Positions 43,432 to 53,196 of a stretch of DNA of 64,000 nucleotides are shown here, in pieces. The stretch covers positions 744,001-808,000 of the forward strand of contig JARGXX010000088.1 in the NCBI GenBank assembly GCA_030374765.1, given 5' to 3'. Position 1 is the stretch's first letter. Every line of letters starts with the position of its first letter. The notes beneath the pieces were generated by a model, which searched no databases, was not told the DNA's origin, and saw only the letters and a program-made list of their open reading frames with translations. The stretch is from Agarophyton chilense (lineage: Eukaryota; Rhodophyta; Florideophyceae; Gracilariales; Gracilariaceae). Position numbers and translations under genes: made by a program.

Positions 43432-43677
43432 CTCCTTCAGATACTCTGAAACAACTGTTCAAAGAGCGGTATCATATCGTTACCTATGTGCAGCGTACAA
43501 GGAAGACTAGCAAACCGGAACGCCTTTACTAAGATGTTCAGTTAGCAAACACTCTTCACATCGACCTTAACGTTCACAATCACACTAACTACACTCTTCG
43601 GAGTTATAGACCCAGCTCTGCAATATACGCTTCCATTCAGATTCAACTCTCTCCTTCGGTTCATTCTCATAACGCTA

Positions 43678-44373
43678 TTGAGGTGTACTATCCAAAGCCT
43701 GCTACACATTCTCATAATCGAAGGAGGCGTACAATGTATAAACGCGTTATACGGGTCTCTACAAACTACGCCGTTCAATCCAAACCAGCGATATACCTGG
43801 AAGAAACGAGCCTTTCTGGAATTCGGGGCTCTACTCCTTACTCTACTCATCCCCCTCAACGCCATACTTTTCCTCGTTCACCGCTTCATTCCAGTCAGCG
43901 GTACCCTTTCATCAGACGTGAAGACAAATTGTATCGCCTTCTCCACAGGAGGGGCCGCAGTTGGCACTTTGGCATATCTTCTCCAGCTTGTTTCTATATC
44001 CTTCTTTCCAGAGTCCTATCTTAACACAAAGTTCACAATGACCCCGGAACCACGGAGAACCTCTTTTATGAACCTCGTGCTTGGCGCCCTCTCCCACTCT
44101 TTTCAACAGGCTTTATTCATATCCAGTCCGGCTGTAATCTTCCGACTACTCGGTATGAGGCTGTCGCCATGCACTTTCGCTGCACTCTCTTCAACCGCTT
44201 TCTCCACCTCTCGCATTGAGGGCCCTGGTGTTCCTATACTGCTTAGTAACACAGTGGATGTCGTAATCTTGATATCTTCGACAGTTGTCATTCACTATGA
44301 GAAAGTGAAAGCAAGTGCTGCTCTCACGCGTTTCAATCCAGTTGTTCAGGAGTTTCTACTGAAAGACGACTGA
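43678..44373 (+). CDS. Multi-pass membrane protein of element 1, unrecognised
   Basis: The 231-residue protein has about four likely membrane segments: near residues 47-67 (FGALLLTLLIPLNAILFLV), 90-108 (GGAAVGTLAYLLQLVSISF), 130-152 and 184-203 (PILLSNTVDVVILISSTVV). Loops between them carry scattered charges. I recognise no transporter or receptor family. It is the only cargo gene on the plus strand in the left arm and converges on the ParB-oxygenase gene; their stops are about 60 bp apart. The first ATG is used; a later start is possible. Confidence 0.6.
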   Translation: MRCTIQSLLHILIIEGGVQCINALYGSLQTTPFNPNQRYTWKKRAFLEFGALLLTLLIPLNAILFLVHRFIPVSGTLSSDVKTNCIAFSTGGAAVGTLAYLLQLVSISFFPESYLNTKFTMTPEPRRTSFMNLVLGALSHSFQQALFISSPAVIFRLLGMRLSPCTFAALSSTAFSTSRIEGPGVPILLSNTVDVVILISSTVVIHYEKVKASAALTRFNPVVQEFLLKDD

Positions 44374-44433
44374 TCACTTTTACAAGAAAAGGGGACTACT
44401 CCACATATTACCTCAAATTGTACTCTTTATTGT

Positions 44434-47400
44434 TCAATAGGTAACAGATACTATGTAGTCGTCGTCGTCATCCATTATCATACCGCCGTCTTCATAGTCT
44501 CCATCTGTGTTAGCCAAGTTGAGACCCATCCCAGGTTCATCATCCTCTTCTTCATACTCCTCTTCCCCACTTTCAACAACTTCCATTTTATAATCTCCAT
44601 CCAACTCCTCATCCTCATCTACCTGGACGTCTTCATCATCACCCTTGTTGGAATCATCCTCTTCGAACTTAGGCCGAAATGCTGGTTGCCTATGCACTGC
44701 GTCCGGTAGCTTGTACCCATCCGGTACCAAGTACATGTTATACCTCATGCAAACTTCCTTAACCAATGCATCCTCGTATCCAGCTCCAGCATGAAACACA
44801 TCTCCTCTTCCTATAAAAATGGAGTACGGCGGAATCCTGAACTTCCTCACTACCATCGTCCGAGACAGCCGCTTCAAGCTCCTGTCGTCGGGCACGTACA
44901 TGTTATGTGACCTCTCACAAACCCAAAGCATAAACGAACTCGCTCCCGACGCCATCATGAAGAACCCTGGAACCTCTCCGACGTTCTTCTCGGCATCGGT
45001 CAGTCCTCGAAAGTCCGTATGTAACACCTGCCTTGGACAGCCCTCCGCCGTACACAGCACTCGCCCCCCTGTTTCAGGGGCATACATCCTCTTCTTCCCC
45101 GACCGGTTGTTGCAAAACCGAAGAGCGGCCGCAATCTGTCCAAACTTCGCATCCAACAATGCCCTTTTCCTCACCATTAAAACGTTGTTCTCGTCCCCCT
45201 CCACAGAATCCACAATCCCCACCTTCGTCGTAATGTACCGCCCAACTCCCTTCATTCTATCTCCAGCGTCTCTCTCCTCACCAGCGTTGATTATAGGGTC
45301 CCATTTCTTTCTATTCCCTTCAATCGTCAAGTCCAGCTGGTTCAAGAAATCCGTCTGGAAGAACTCTAGCAAAGTCCCAGTCACATCCCCATCGAAGTTT
45401 ACCCCCCTCTTCTTCGCCTCATCCGCCATCCCCTCGTCCGTGGCAAACTCTTCCAGCACACAAAATCCTTTCTCCATCAGCTCACTTCTCTTAGTCGCGA
45501 AGTACTCGCGGGCCAAGTCATCCCTCTCCATTGCTGCCATCCATATCGCCTGCTCTTCATTCACAGGGTGGTCCTTCGTCGGTAGAATCACCCCAAAAAC
45601 CGGTTCTTTCGTAGAACCCAGTTCCTTGTGCCTGTTATGAGCAGCACGCCAATAAACCGCATGGGGCACACTTTTCAAGTCTTCTACCCTCAAGCACTCC
45701 GCCCTGTGCTTGTTCCGTAGGTAACTCATCTGCATCCAGAGGTGCTGATGCTTCACTCCATTTTCACCCGCCGGCCACTCGCTCGGAAGTGCATTCACCA
45801 AGTACACCCACGACATACCCGACCCCTCCGCATACGGTCCCGCCCTCTTCAGCCCCTTCGGAACACCCTCCGGATTATTGTCTTCGAAGCCACGCATTTG
45901 CACACCTTCCTCCTCTTCGTCCCCTACAAATGCACCCTGCCCCCCGTCATCATCCATTTCATCCTCACTCGATGAGAAAACATTGAGTACATGTTCTTTC
46001 AAGAAGCGCTTCAGCTCTTTCCTGCTCATCTTCTTGAACACATCCACCACGTCAGCTGGTATTTGAGCCGCAGATGTGCCCACCGTCTTTCTCCTCTTCC
46101 TCTTCCGCTTTAAAGGCTGTTCATACTCGCGTTCATCATCACTAATGACCACAGCCTTTCTCTTCCCCTTTCTCTGTCTAGGTTCCATCACCCTCTCACC
46201 CGCAGCATCCAGCTCGCGCTCAGTACCTCTTCTAGTTCGTGTGATGCGTCTGGGAACCACGGTTTCCTGGTGGGGTACAGACTCCCCAGCGCTAGACGAA
46301 GGAACATTCACAGAAGGTGGCACCCCCACCACATCCTTCTCCGCACTTGGGGACGCCAGAATCACTTTCAGACCGCCTTCAATCCGCCTTTGTGCGATTT
46401 TCATCCTCTTCGACACCAACCCTGGCCACAACCGCTTCGGACCACTGAGCTCCATCTTCGCCGTTTGCATGCAAAGGTACTCCCTTAAAGACACCTCGTT
46501 CTTTCCCATCACAATTGTGCTGTCTAGAACCTTCCCCGCCGTCAGACCCTTCTCCTTTCCCGCCCTTTCGCATAGTTGGAACATTCCTATGGCGCATTGG
46601 AAGAACTGCTTTCGCGTCTCCTGGAAACGTCCCATATTCCCCCTAGAACCCATCCTCACCCCCACATGTAGCTGCAACCAACGGATTGCGAAACGGAATA
46701 TTTCGTCTTCGAGTCCTAACAACAAGTCACTCGACACATGCGCAAGCGTTAGCACTGAACCTTCCTTGCATACGTTCTCAAAGAACTCCAGGAGACCTTC
46801 GCTCCTGACGAAGCCCAACCCAGGAGTCGCATAGCGATTCAAGTGGCGCAAGCTGTAGATTCCTATAGCTTCGCTCGTCTTCAGCGCCCCAGCTATCCGT
46901 GTCGGAGTAAGGTCAGCCAACTTGGTTCTCTTATCGTCAATCAATTTGCAAATGAAGGACACTGTCGAATGAACCTTGTCGGCGAAACTCATCTTCAACA
47001 CATTTGAACTCATTTCATTGAGTACATTACCAAGACCGAGCACTTCGTTCAGCGATAAAGGCTTCCGGTCCTTGCGTCTCCAAAGAAAGACATCAAGAGA
47101 CCGCACAATTTCCAACCACTTTCTCCCTTCAGAGGGATCATTCTTCAGATCTCGCAGAACCAAGACGCGGTGATGACCGTCAATGAGTATGACAGGCACC
47201 ACTACCCTCCCATTGTGAACAATTTCACTGAAATCTAATTCCATTCCCCCGACGATGGCAACAGCAATCGACCCTGCCGACGCAAGCCAGCCAAACGTTT
47301 TGCACTTTGCCATCGTCGCCGCCTTGTGTTCCGCATTCACACTTCTGACAGTCTTTTCGGGGATTTGTATGTCATCTATGTCCACAATCAAGCGGCACTG

Positions 47401-48152
47401 GTCATAGTCTGAAACAGAGATCTTCTTTTCCACGAGAGTCCTATCCACTTCCTGCGAAGAAACGGCATCGCCGTCATCGAACAACTCCAACTCGGGACCG
47501 GTGTGCGAATCCCCGCGTACATTCCGCGTACATTCACCGCTGACCCCACCTCCACAACATCTTCATCAGAATCATCCACTATCGTCACCCTCTTTTTCGG
47601 CTTGACGGGTTGCCTCATGGCCGGCGGCCCTGTTGTTGGCTGTGCCCTCTTCCCCCTCAAAGGCGTAGCAGACTCCTTCGAGGGGGTCGCGCTTTTGGGA
47701 GTCTCCGGCCGAGGAGGCCCTGGAGTCAGCACAGAGGAGATGCGTGTCATCATCGAGGTATCCCATGCGTATATACCTGCCGACACCATATCCTTCAGCA
47801 ACTCCGGCGGCTCCTCTGCTCCCTCGAAGGAGTACGGATACTTGGAGTTGATCCCCTCCTTAATTTCAGTCCTCCAGATGGCCACCAAGTTCTCTCCCGG
47901 CTTCGCAGACTCGCGCAACGAATGGCCTTGCATCGCTCTGCAAAGCGCCTTCCCGGCCGCTTCACTGCCCCCAACACCTCTCAACTCCGCAGTGCCAACC
48001 ATAGTACCCTTCTTCTTCCCTGTCCCATCCGCCAGGAACAACGCCACCCTATCCCCACCAGCCAGATTGTTTCCCGATGTAGCTTTTCGCGGAGTGGCGC
48101 GTGGAGTACCCCGCGGAGTACCCCTCGCTTTCGCTTTGCCTCGAGTCATCAT
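44434..48152 (-). CDS. ParB-like domain plus 2-oxoglutarate/Fe(II) oxygenase-like protein of element 1
   Basis: Two overlapping frames make this locus. The downstream frame (47,490-44,434, 1018 residues) has a ParB-like domain at residues 34-115, with RLIVDIDDIQIP and VILIDGHHRVLVL (the ParB IDGHHR box). A basic nuclear-signal-like cluster follows (LKRKRKRRKTV). Near the C-terminus lies a double-stranded beta-helix oxygenase signature. It has HTD (His824, Asp826) in RQVLHTDFRG, PGFFMMASGASSFMLW, the distal His900 in GRGDVFHAGAGY and Arg916 in CMRYNMYL. The tail is very acidic. The upstream frame (48,152-47,388) starts with a basic repeat (GTPRGTPRATPRK) and looks like the N-terminus. An 11-bp tandem duplication at 47,513-47,534 lies at the overlap and accounts for the frame change. 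A TET/JBP-type DNA oxygenase is possible but not shown. Confidence 0.7.
47513..47534. repeat. 11-bp tandem duplication inside the ParB-oxygenase gene
   Basis: CCGCGTACATT occurs twice in a row (47,513-47,523 and 47,524-47,534). Eleven bases change the frame, and the coding style moves from the upstream to the downstream frame exactly here, so it is likely a recent inactivating slip in this copy. Confidence 0.85.
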
Positions 48153-48674
48153 TTGAATCGGATCGTAGTCGGTCGAGGTTCCAAATGGTCGCAGAGCGCT
48201 TTGAGCCTTTTATGGTATATAGACTAAGACGAAGCACACCCCTGTCGGTCGACATAATACATATAATTTTGGAACGCCCAGGTGTACACGGTGCACTCTG
48301 TCGGCCGACAGATGTGCGCTGCGACTTCATCGGGGGTCCCAATGAAGTCCCCGCGCACCTCTGTCGACCGACATAATACATATAATTTTGTAATTTTTAG
48401 GACGCCCAGGTGTACACGGTGCATTCTGTCGGCCGACAGAGGTGCGCGGGGACTTCATCGGGACCCCCGATGAAATCGGAGCGCTCCTCTCACGGCCGAC
48501 AGAATGCAACCAGAATAGCTGCGAAGTCGTTCCGCAACAACCGTTCTTCCGTGCGCGCTCCTCAACCGTACTCACAATCTTTCCGTACCCACCCGCACCC
48601 ACCCGCACCCGCTGCTCTCTTTCACTCAGGCTCTCGTGACGACCGCGCGTGAGGTTGTTTGAACATGTACATAA
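48153..48674. promoter_or_regulatory. Divergent promoter region of element 1 with a palindrome array
   Basis: These 520 bp lie between the leftward ParB-oxygenase gene and the rightward cargo genes. They contain two imperfect tandem units, 48,243 to about 48,361 and 48,362 to about 48,502. Each has TGTCG-NN-CGACA, then ATAATACATATAATTTTG, then GCCCAGGTGTACACGGTGCA, then the 14-bp palindrome CTGTCGGCCGACAG, then a GACTTCATCGG...ATGAAGTC inverted repeat. Shared operator-like sites for a regulator encoded by the element are a fair inference. Confidence 0.75.
48243..48502. repeat. Tandem palindromic sites (TGTCGG-CCGACA)
   Basis: Sites at 48,243-48,254, 48,298-48,311 (perfect), 48,362-48,373, 48,426-48,439 (perfect) and a weaker one at 48,491-48,502. 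Spacing is about 55-65 bp. Between them lie larger imperfect palindromes around CCCCCGATGAAATC and its partner. Confidence 0.9.
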
Positions 48675-50096
48675 ATGGCTCCAGAACCCACGAGAACTTC
48701 TTCATCGCCTGCGGCAGACACCTTCGAAATGGGTAGACTGTTTGGTACGGGGGATGAAGTTATCAGGGCGTGTCTGGATTTGCGTGATCGTTACGCATCA
48801 ACGAGGCGGGAGGAAGATGAGCCGCGAAAAGTGGGGCACACTGCATTCATCGATTTCGCAATTGCCAATCGCCACATCCTACCGGAGACCGCGAAGTTTT
48901 TTTATACTCTCCTAGGTCCCGACCACACCAATTACACAGAAGATGAGCTCCGAGTTGTAGGAATGAGGGGCTCGAACTGTCAGAATTATTTCTCGGCGAG
49001 GTTGCTGGATATAATGGATGGGGACCCAGATAGGCGCGTGATGGACTTTTGGAACGCGTACGAGGCGGTGGAGTTCAAGAGCATCCCGAAGAATGTCACT
49101 TTGACAGATTTCTTCAAAGGTCTGGATACAACCCAAAAGAAGGCGAGCAAAAGCCGGCCTCCATTCGCGACCGACTTCCCGACAATGTTCCAGAGGTTGC
49201 TGTTCCTCATTTGTATTCAGTCGGTCTCTATGGAAAAGAGAAGAGTCTCCCGTAAGCGAAGAAAGCGGGACAGAACCTACGATACGCCATTTTCGAAGGT
49301 GGCGATTTATGACAAACCAGTAGCTCAGCGTGTGGGCTTTGGTGTGCAGCTCGTCAATAACGCGTGGGACAGCTTCGCCCAGTATTTGGGATTCCCTGGC
49401 GTGGAATTCATGGTTTTGCCCTTTATCCATCTACGATATTCTGATATGCAGTTCCAGGCAATCGGAAACAGAAGGGATGGGTTCTCTCACAAGGACATAG
49501 CCCAACGACTCCTTCCTGGTAGAAACCGTACTTTATTGGAGGAGGATGTCGTCCCATGGGCGTGGAACCTGCCGGAGTACGTTGACACTCCACTTCGTAT
49601 GTTGGCCAAAGAGTTCCTCGCTGACCTGCACAAAGTGGTGGTGAATGAGCAGCTTTACTCTATATCAGCTCCGGAAAGATGGGACGTTCTAAAACCGTTT
49701 ACATACACTTTGCCTAGATTGTTTGCGGAGAGATTCGACTGCTTCTCGAACTCTCTTATCTCTACAATCTCGGAATACATATCGCCACTAAAGCTGCGAG
49801 GGAGTGTGGAGGTGGAAGTGGTGGCTGCGACAAAGGCGGAACCTACTATGGTTATGGAAGAAGACGAGATAGAAGTTGTACCCCCTGAGAAAGATTCGGA
49901 GGCTCTGGCGGTGGAGGGTGGAGAGGGAGCGGAGGGTGGGACCGGGAATGAGGGAGAGAACATGGGTGTTGGTCAGCATTCTTCCACAGCTGGACCAAGG
50001 TCGGTCGAATCTGAGTCGGTGGATATTCTGCCGCCTCACGACCTTACCTCTCTGGATGATATAATCTCTCCAAAAGTGCGAGTCGGAGATGGATAA
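48675..50096 (+). CDS. Unrecognised 473-residue protein of element 1
   Basis: The protein starts MAPEPTRTSSSPAADTFEMG. Its first 330 residues look globular, with aromatic-rich helices (FIDFAIANRHILPETAKFF, then MVLPFIHLRYSDMQFQ). A basic patch, KRRVSRKRRKRDR, lies near residue 195. The last 120 residues are acidic and low in complexity. I recognise no family. Its 3' end overlaps the ATG of the DNA methyltransferase by 8 bases, as tight as in an operon. It could therefore be the target-recognition partner of the methyltransferase or a compact neighbour; the first idea is inference. Confidence 0.65.
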   Translation: MAPEPTRTSSSPAADTFEMGRLFGTGDEVIRACLDLRDRYASTRREEDEPRKVGHTAFIDFAIANRHILPETAKFFYTLLGPDHTNYTEDELRVVGMRGSNCQNYFSARLLDIMDGDPDRRVMDFWNAYEAVEFKSIPKNVTLTDFFKGLDTTQKKASKSRPPFATDFPTMFQRLLFLICIQSVSMEKRRVSRKRRKRDRTYDTPFSKVAIYDKPVAQRVGFGVQLVNNAWDSFAQYLGFPGVEFMVLPFIHLRYSDMQFQAIGNRRDGFSHKDIAQRLLPGRNRTLLEEDVVPWAWNLPEYVDTPLRMLAKEFLADLHKVVVNEQLYSISAPERWDVLKPFTYTLPRLFAERFDCFSNSLISTISEYISPLKLRGSVEVEVVAATKAEPTMVMEEDEIEVVPPEKDSEALAVEGGEGAEGGTGNEGENMGVGQHSSTAGPRSVESESVDILPPHDLTSLDDIISPKVRVGDG

Positions 50097-51189
50097 GCAC
50101 TGTCGAATGTACAATTGTACTTTCGAGAACCTGGTGGAGATTGAAGAGACATTGCGCAGCAATGGGGTCTCTCCGATAGGGAAAGTGCAGTTGGTTCTCA
50201 CGGACCCGCTGTATAATATACGTGCGAAGAAGAACAGGAAAAACAGCTGGTACGACGTTCTTAACCGGCAAGACATGGTGAAGACGGCGAAGCTCATCTC
50301 TAAACTTCTGCGTCCGGGAGAGCATTTCGTTATATTCTGCGCGATTGAGCAGGTGAACCAATGGAAAGAAGTGTTGAGTCGAATTGGTGCAAAGGATGAG
50401 AATGGACAGAAGAGCAGGTCGTTTGTCGTGGACAAGGTCCAGCTGCACTTCATTCGCTCTCAAGGCAATCCGATGCGTAATCCCGGACGTAGTTCGTGCT
50501 CCCTGTTTCACGGAACAGAGTACGCCATTCATGGAGTTCGCAGCGGGTTGTCCTACGCCTAACAACATGGCATGGTGAACTATGCGAACTTCAGCTATGT
50601 ACTATTGCGATATCCGGGTTACCATAGCGTGATTGACCAAGTGTTTCCCATGTCGAATGGTGAAACACTTCTATGGAGAAGGAAGAATGCCAAAGGAGCA
50701 GTTACGTATCAGAAAGTGCGAGCGGAACAGAAGTCACGCGCTTTGCTGAAGGAGCTCATCAGCAGGTTTTCTCAGCCGGGAGACATAGTGGTGGACCTCT
50801 TCGCCGGAACATTTTCAACGGCCATGGCATGCATGGAACTGGAAAACCACCGTCAGTTTCTAGGGTGTGAGCCAGATCCGCAGTGCTTTGCTCATGCGAA
50901 GCACGCCGCTACAGTGAAATTTGCGTCATGCATGCGGAACAACGAGACGGACATTCATATAACGCAAGATGTTCGGAACGCTGTGACTCGAGTGACATGC
51001 TTGTTTCCTGACGTCGTCATAAAGCGTTCGAAGTCCTGGAAAACACCTACCGGATTTCTCGAGCATCAGATGTTTCCACCCCATATCGTGGATTTTCTCT
51101 CCTCCATGTGGCAGGATAAGAATATATCGGAGATTGGGCGACGGCAGGCGCTGTATGAGTGGCCAAGAAGTTTTCAAGGAAAGATGTAA
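50089..51189 (+). CDS. DNA methyltransferase, N6-adenine/N4-cytosine type, of element 1
   Basis: Motif IV appears first: VQLVLTDPLYN near residue 39, a DPPY variant with Leu for the second Pro. Later come AEQKSRALLKELISRFSQPGD and motif I, IVVDLFAGTFSTAMAC, then FLGCEPD. Order IV before I is the beta class of amino-methyltransferases (N6_N4 family). These methylate adenine N6 or cytosine N4 in DNA; sequence alone does not settle which. The frame is interrupted by TAA at 50,560-50,562 but continues in the same phase. A 48-bp GT..AG stretch at 50,547-50,594 could splice it out in frame, though the host introns I can define are about 100 bp or more. The next gene (SET) is also in this frame. Confidence 0.8.
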
Positions 51190-51192
51190 CTG

Positions 51193-51783
51193 TTGGATTG
51201 GAATGCTATTCCTGCAGTGGAGGCGACAGTATGTGGTTGTCGGATTGCAAATGCTGGAGTTGGTGTGTACACAACACGCCGGGTGATACAAGGTGAGACT
51301 ATTTGTTACTTTTACGGGACTTTGGTGTACCATGATCTTTCAAAGCGGAAGGAAGTTCATAAGGCATACGGAGGGGGGGTATTGAAAGCGACTGCTGATC
51401 GTTTTCGGCATTTCGAGATGGAGATAAGCGCCCGAGGGGAAGTGTTTCACAAGCTACCAGGAAGAATTAGTGGGGTGTCTCTTATTCCGGTGTGGATTGT
51501 CCCTGCTTTATTTTGCTTGGGGGGAACAATTAACGACCCCAAGTATGTGGAAGGGGATAGGGACAGAGATGCGGTTGAAGACGGGTTAATGAGACGCCGA
51601 ACTGCAAATGTTCGGGTCATCAGAACTCCAGGGACGGGGCGGACCCCATTTCAGTTGAGAGACTATAGATTGCTTTCTGTGCAAGCAATTCGAGATATAG
51701 AAATAGGAGAGGAGCTGTTCGCGGATTATGGGACAGAGTATATCTGGATTATGAATAACACGCCAGTCATAGTAATCGATTAA
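51193..51783 (+). CDS. SET-domain protein (protein lysine methyltransferase-like) of element 1
   Basis: SET proteins methylate lysines, mostly on histones. Visible SET marks: GVGVYTTRRVIQGETICYFYG (N-SET; family pattern GxGxxxxxxIxxGExIxxYxG), GTINDPKY at the usual NH region with Asp for His, then ANVRV, and AIRDIEIGEELFADYG (C-SET, with catalytic Tyr). About 196 residues, a small stand-alone SET like viral ones. No ATG opens it. The frame is the same as that of the methyltransferase and is separated only by TAA (51,187-51,189), so it may be the C-terminal part of one methyltransferase-SET protein. The missing start and the NH change lower confidence in activity. Confidence 0.78.
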   Translation: MDWNAIPAVEATVCGCRIANAGVGVYTTRRVIQGETICYFYGTLVYHDLSKRKEVHKAYGGGVLKATADRFRHFEMEISARGEVFHKLPGRISGVSLIPVWIVPALFCLGGTINDPKYVEGDRDRDAVEDGLMRRRTANVRVIRTPGTGRTPFQLRDYRLLSVQAIRDIEIGEELFADYGTEYIWIMNNTPVIVID

Positions 51784-52110
51784 AAGTGCATCGCTTTTGT
51801 TACTTTACTTCATTGTAGTGTACCAGATATTGTGGGCTTTTACAATGTTTGTCGCTACATATAACGTCAAAGCGTGACGTAGTACATATGCTAAAGGAAA
51901 GTCATGTACACCGAAGGAGAATACTTTTCCAATATCTGGTGCGTTCGAGCGCATATTTAAAATATCTGAAAAGTTTGGGGGTTTTCTGAGAACCCGAAAA
52001 GGGTGGAAGTATATTTTTGGAAGCAGAATGTTTCGAAGCTTCTCTCCCATCCATCGCATTGCAACGCGTGGAAGACCATACCACGATCGCTCTCTCTCTC
52101 TTCAACCATT
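51784..52110. other. Spacer within element 1
   Basis: A/T-rich stretch after the SET gene, probably its 3' end and the promoter of the next gene. Nothing else seen. Confidence 0.4.
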
Positions 52111-53196
52111 GCTCCGAAGCGCAAATCGAGAAGCGAGAACACTAGCGGGCGCGGTACAAAATCACGGCGGCATGGAGGGGATGCGGAGGGCGGAAGGGAC
52201 AAGGGGCGTAGGCTCCAGGGCGGGAGTGGAGAGAAGGGAGGCGAGCACCTGAGAGGTAGATCAAGGCAAGATGGTGGGGAAGGAGAGGCGAGTGGGGGCA
52301 AAGGAAAGGCTGTTCGCGCAAAGGAGACGGTGACGGAGGAGAGTGCGGAGCAAATCACGTCGCGTACGGAGCAAATCACGTCGCCTACGGGAGAGATAGT
52401 GCGGAGTGGCGATGGAAAACGGGATGGCGTGCGAAGCAACCGCACGCGTGTACCTAGAAGTGGATTGGGGGGGAGGGCGAGCAGAGCTCCAGGGAGGACA
52501 AGGAGAGGGGATGCATCCGAGGGAACTCTAAGTGCTGTACTCACGTCTTCAGCTGATGTGGAGCCGGTAAATCCATGCTCTGCACCTGAAGGAGGTGAAG
52601 AGATTCCGAATGAGAGGACGAAGGGGCGTAAGGAGGGAGAGAGAATGATCGGAGAACGTGGATCCCGCCTCAGAGGCGTTGAAGAAGCAGGGGCATCGTT
52701 TACGGGTATGAGGGAAGAGGACGGTGATGATGAGATACAGAAAGAGAGAATAGAGAGTAGCCGTTGTGGGGAGGGTAGAATAGGTGGACCCAGTAGTGGT
52801 CTAATCGAGGGCGCAAGAGTCGTTCGAGAGAGAACAGAAGGAGAGAGTGTTGGAGTTACCGCGGGGGAACAGGCGGAAAGATGGGAGGGGGCGAACTTGG
52901 ATTACGTAGAAGAAAGAAGAGAGCGTGCAAGGGAAAGAATGGGGAGTGTTCGAGTTACAGGAAGAAGAGCGATAGACGAAAGAGAAAGCAGAGAAGTGCA
53001 TGTGAGTGAGGGGGGGAGAAGGGGGTTTGCTGGAGGGAGAACACGTGGTTCAGGGGAGGAAGGCGATGGAAGAGCGGCAGTTCTTTCTCATCAGGAAGAA
53101 GATGTCAAGCGTTTGCCACCGAGGAGAGGGGTGGGTTTGGGAGTTGAAGGGTTTGAGGTGAACGCAAGGCGAAGGACGCCGGAAGTATGCGAGTAA
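52003..53196 (+). CDS. Gly/Arg/Glu-rich low-complexity protein of element 1
   Basis: A 397-residue frame made almost wholly of Gly, Glu, Arg, Ser and Lys. It includes a short exact repeat (TSRTEQITSPT, from doubled GGAGCAAATCACGTCGC). Strong purine excess on this strand would keep such a frame open by chance, so the real start and even the gene are doubtful. Its end overlaps the next frame by 10 bases, and the two may belong to one gene. Confidence 0.4.
   Translation: MEVYFWKQNVSKLLSHPSHCNAWKTIPRSLSLSSTIAPKRKSRSENTSGRGTKSRRHGGDAEGGRDKGRRLQGGSGEKGGEHLRGRSRQDGGEGEASGGKGKAVRAKETVTEESAEQITSRTEQITSPTGEIVRSGDGKRDGVRSNRTRVPRSGLGGRASRAPGRTRRGDASEGTLSAVLTSSADVEPVNPCSAPEGGEEIPNERTKGRKEGERMIGERGSRLRGVEEAGASFTGMREEDGDDEIQKERIESSRCGEGRIGGPSSGLIEGARVVRERTEGESVGVTAGEQAERWEGANLDYVEERRERARERMGSVRVTGRRAIDERESREVHVSEGGRRGFAGGRTRGSGEEGDGRAAVLSHQEEDVKRLPPRRGVGLGVEGFEVNARRRTPEVCE

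Noticed and set aside
44819-45640. Plus-strand frames over the ParB-oxygenase gene
   Set aside because: They are Ser/Pro/Thr-rich shadows produced by the pyrimidine-rich plus strand.
48243-48502. CRISPR-like array
   Set aside because: The repeated sites are palindromic operators inside two longer tandem units. There are no unique spacers of constant length and no cas genes, and the host is eukaryotic.
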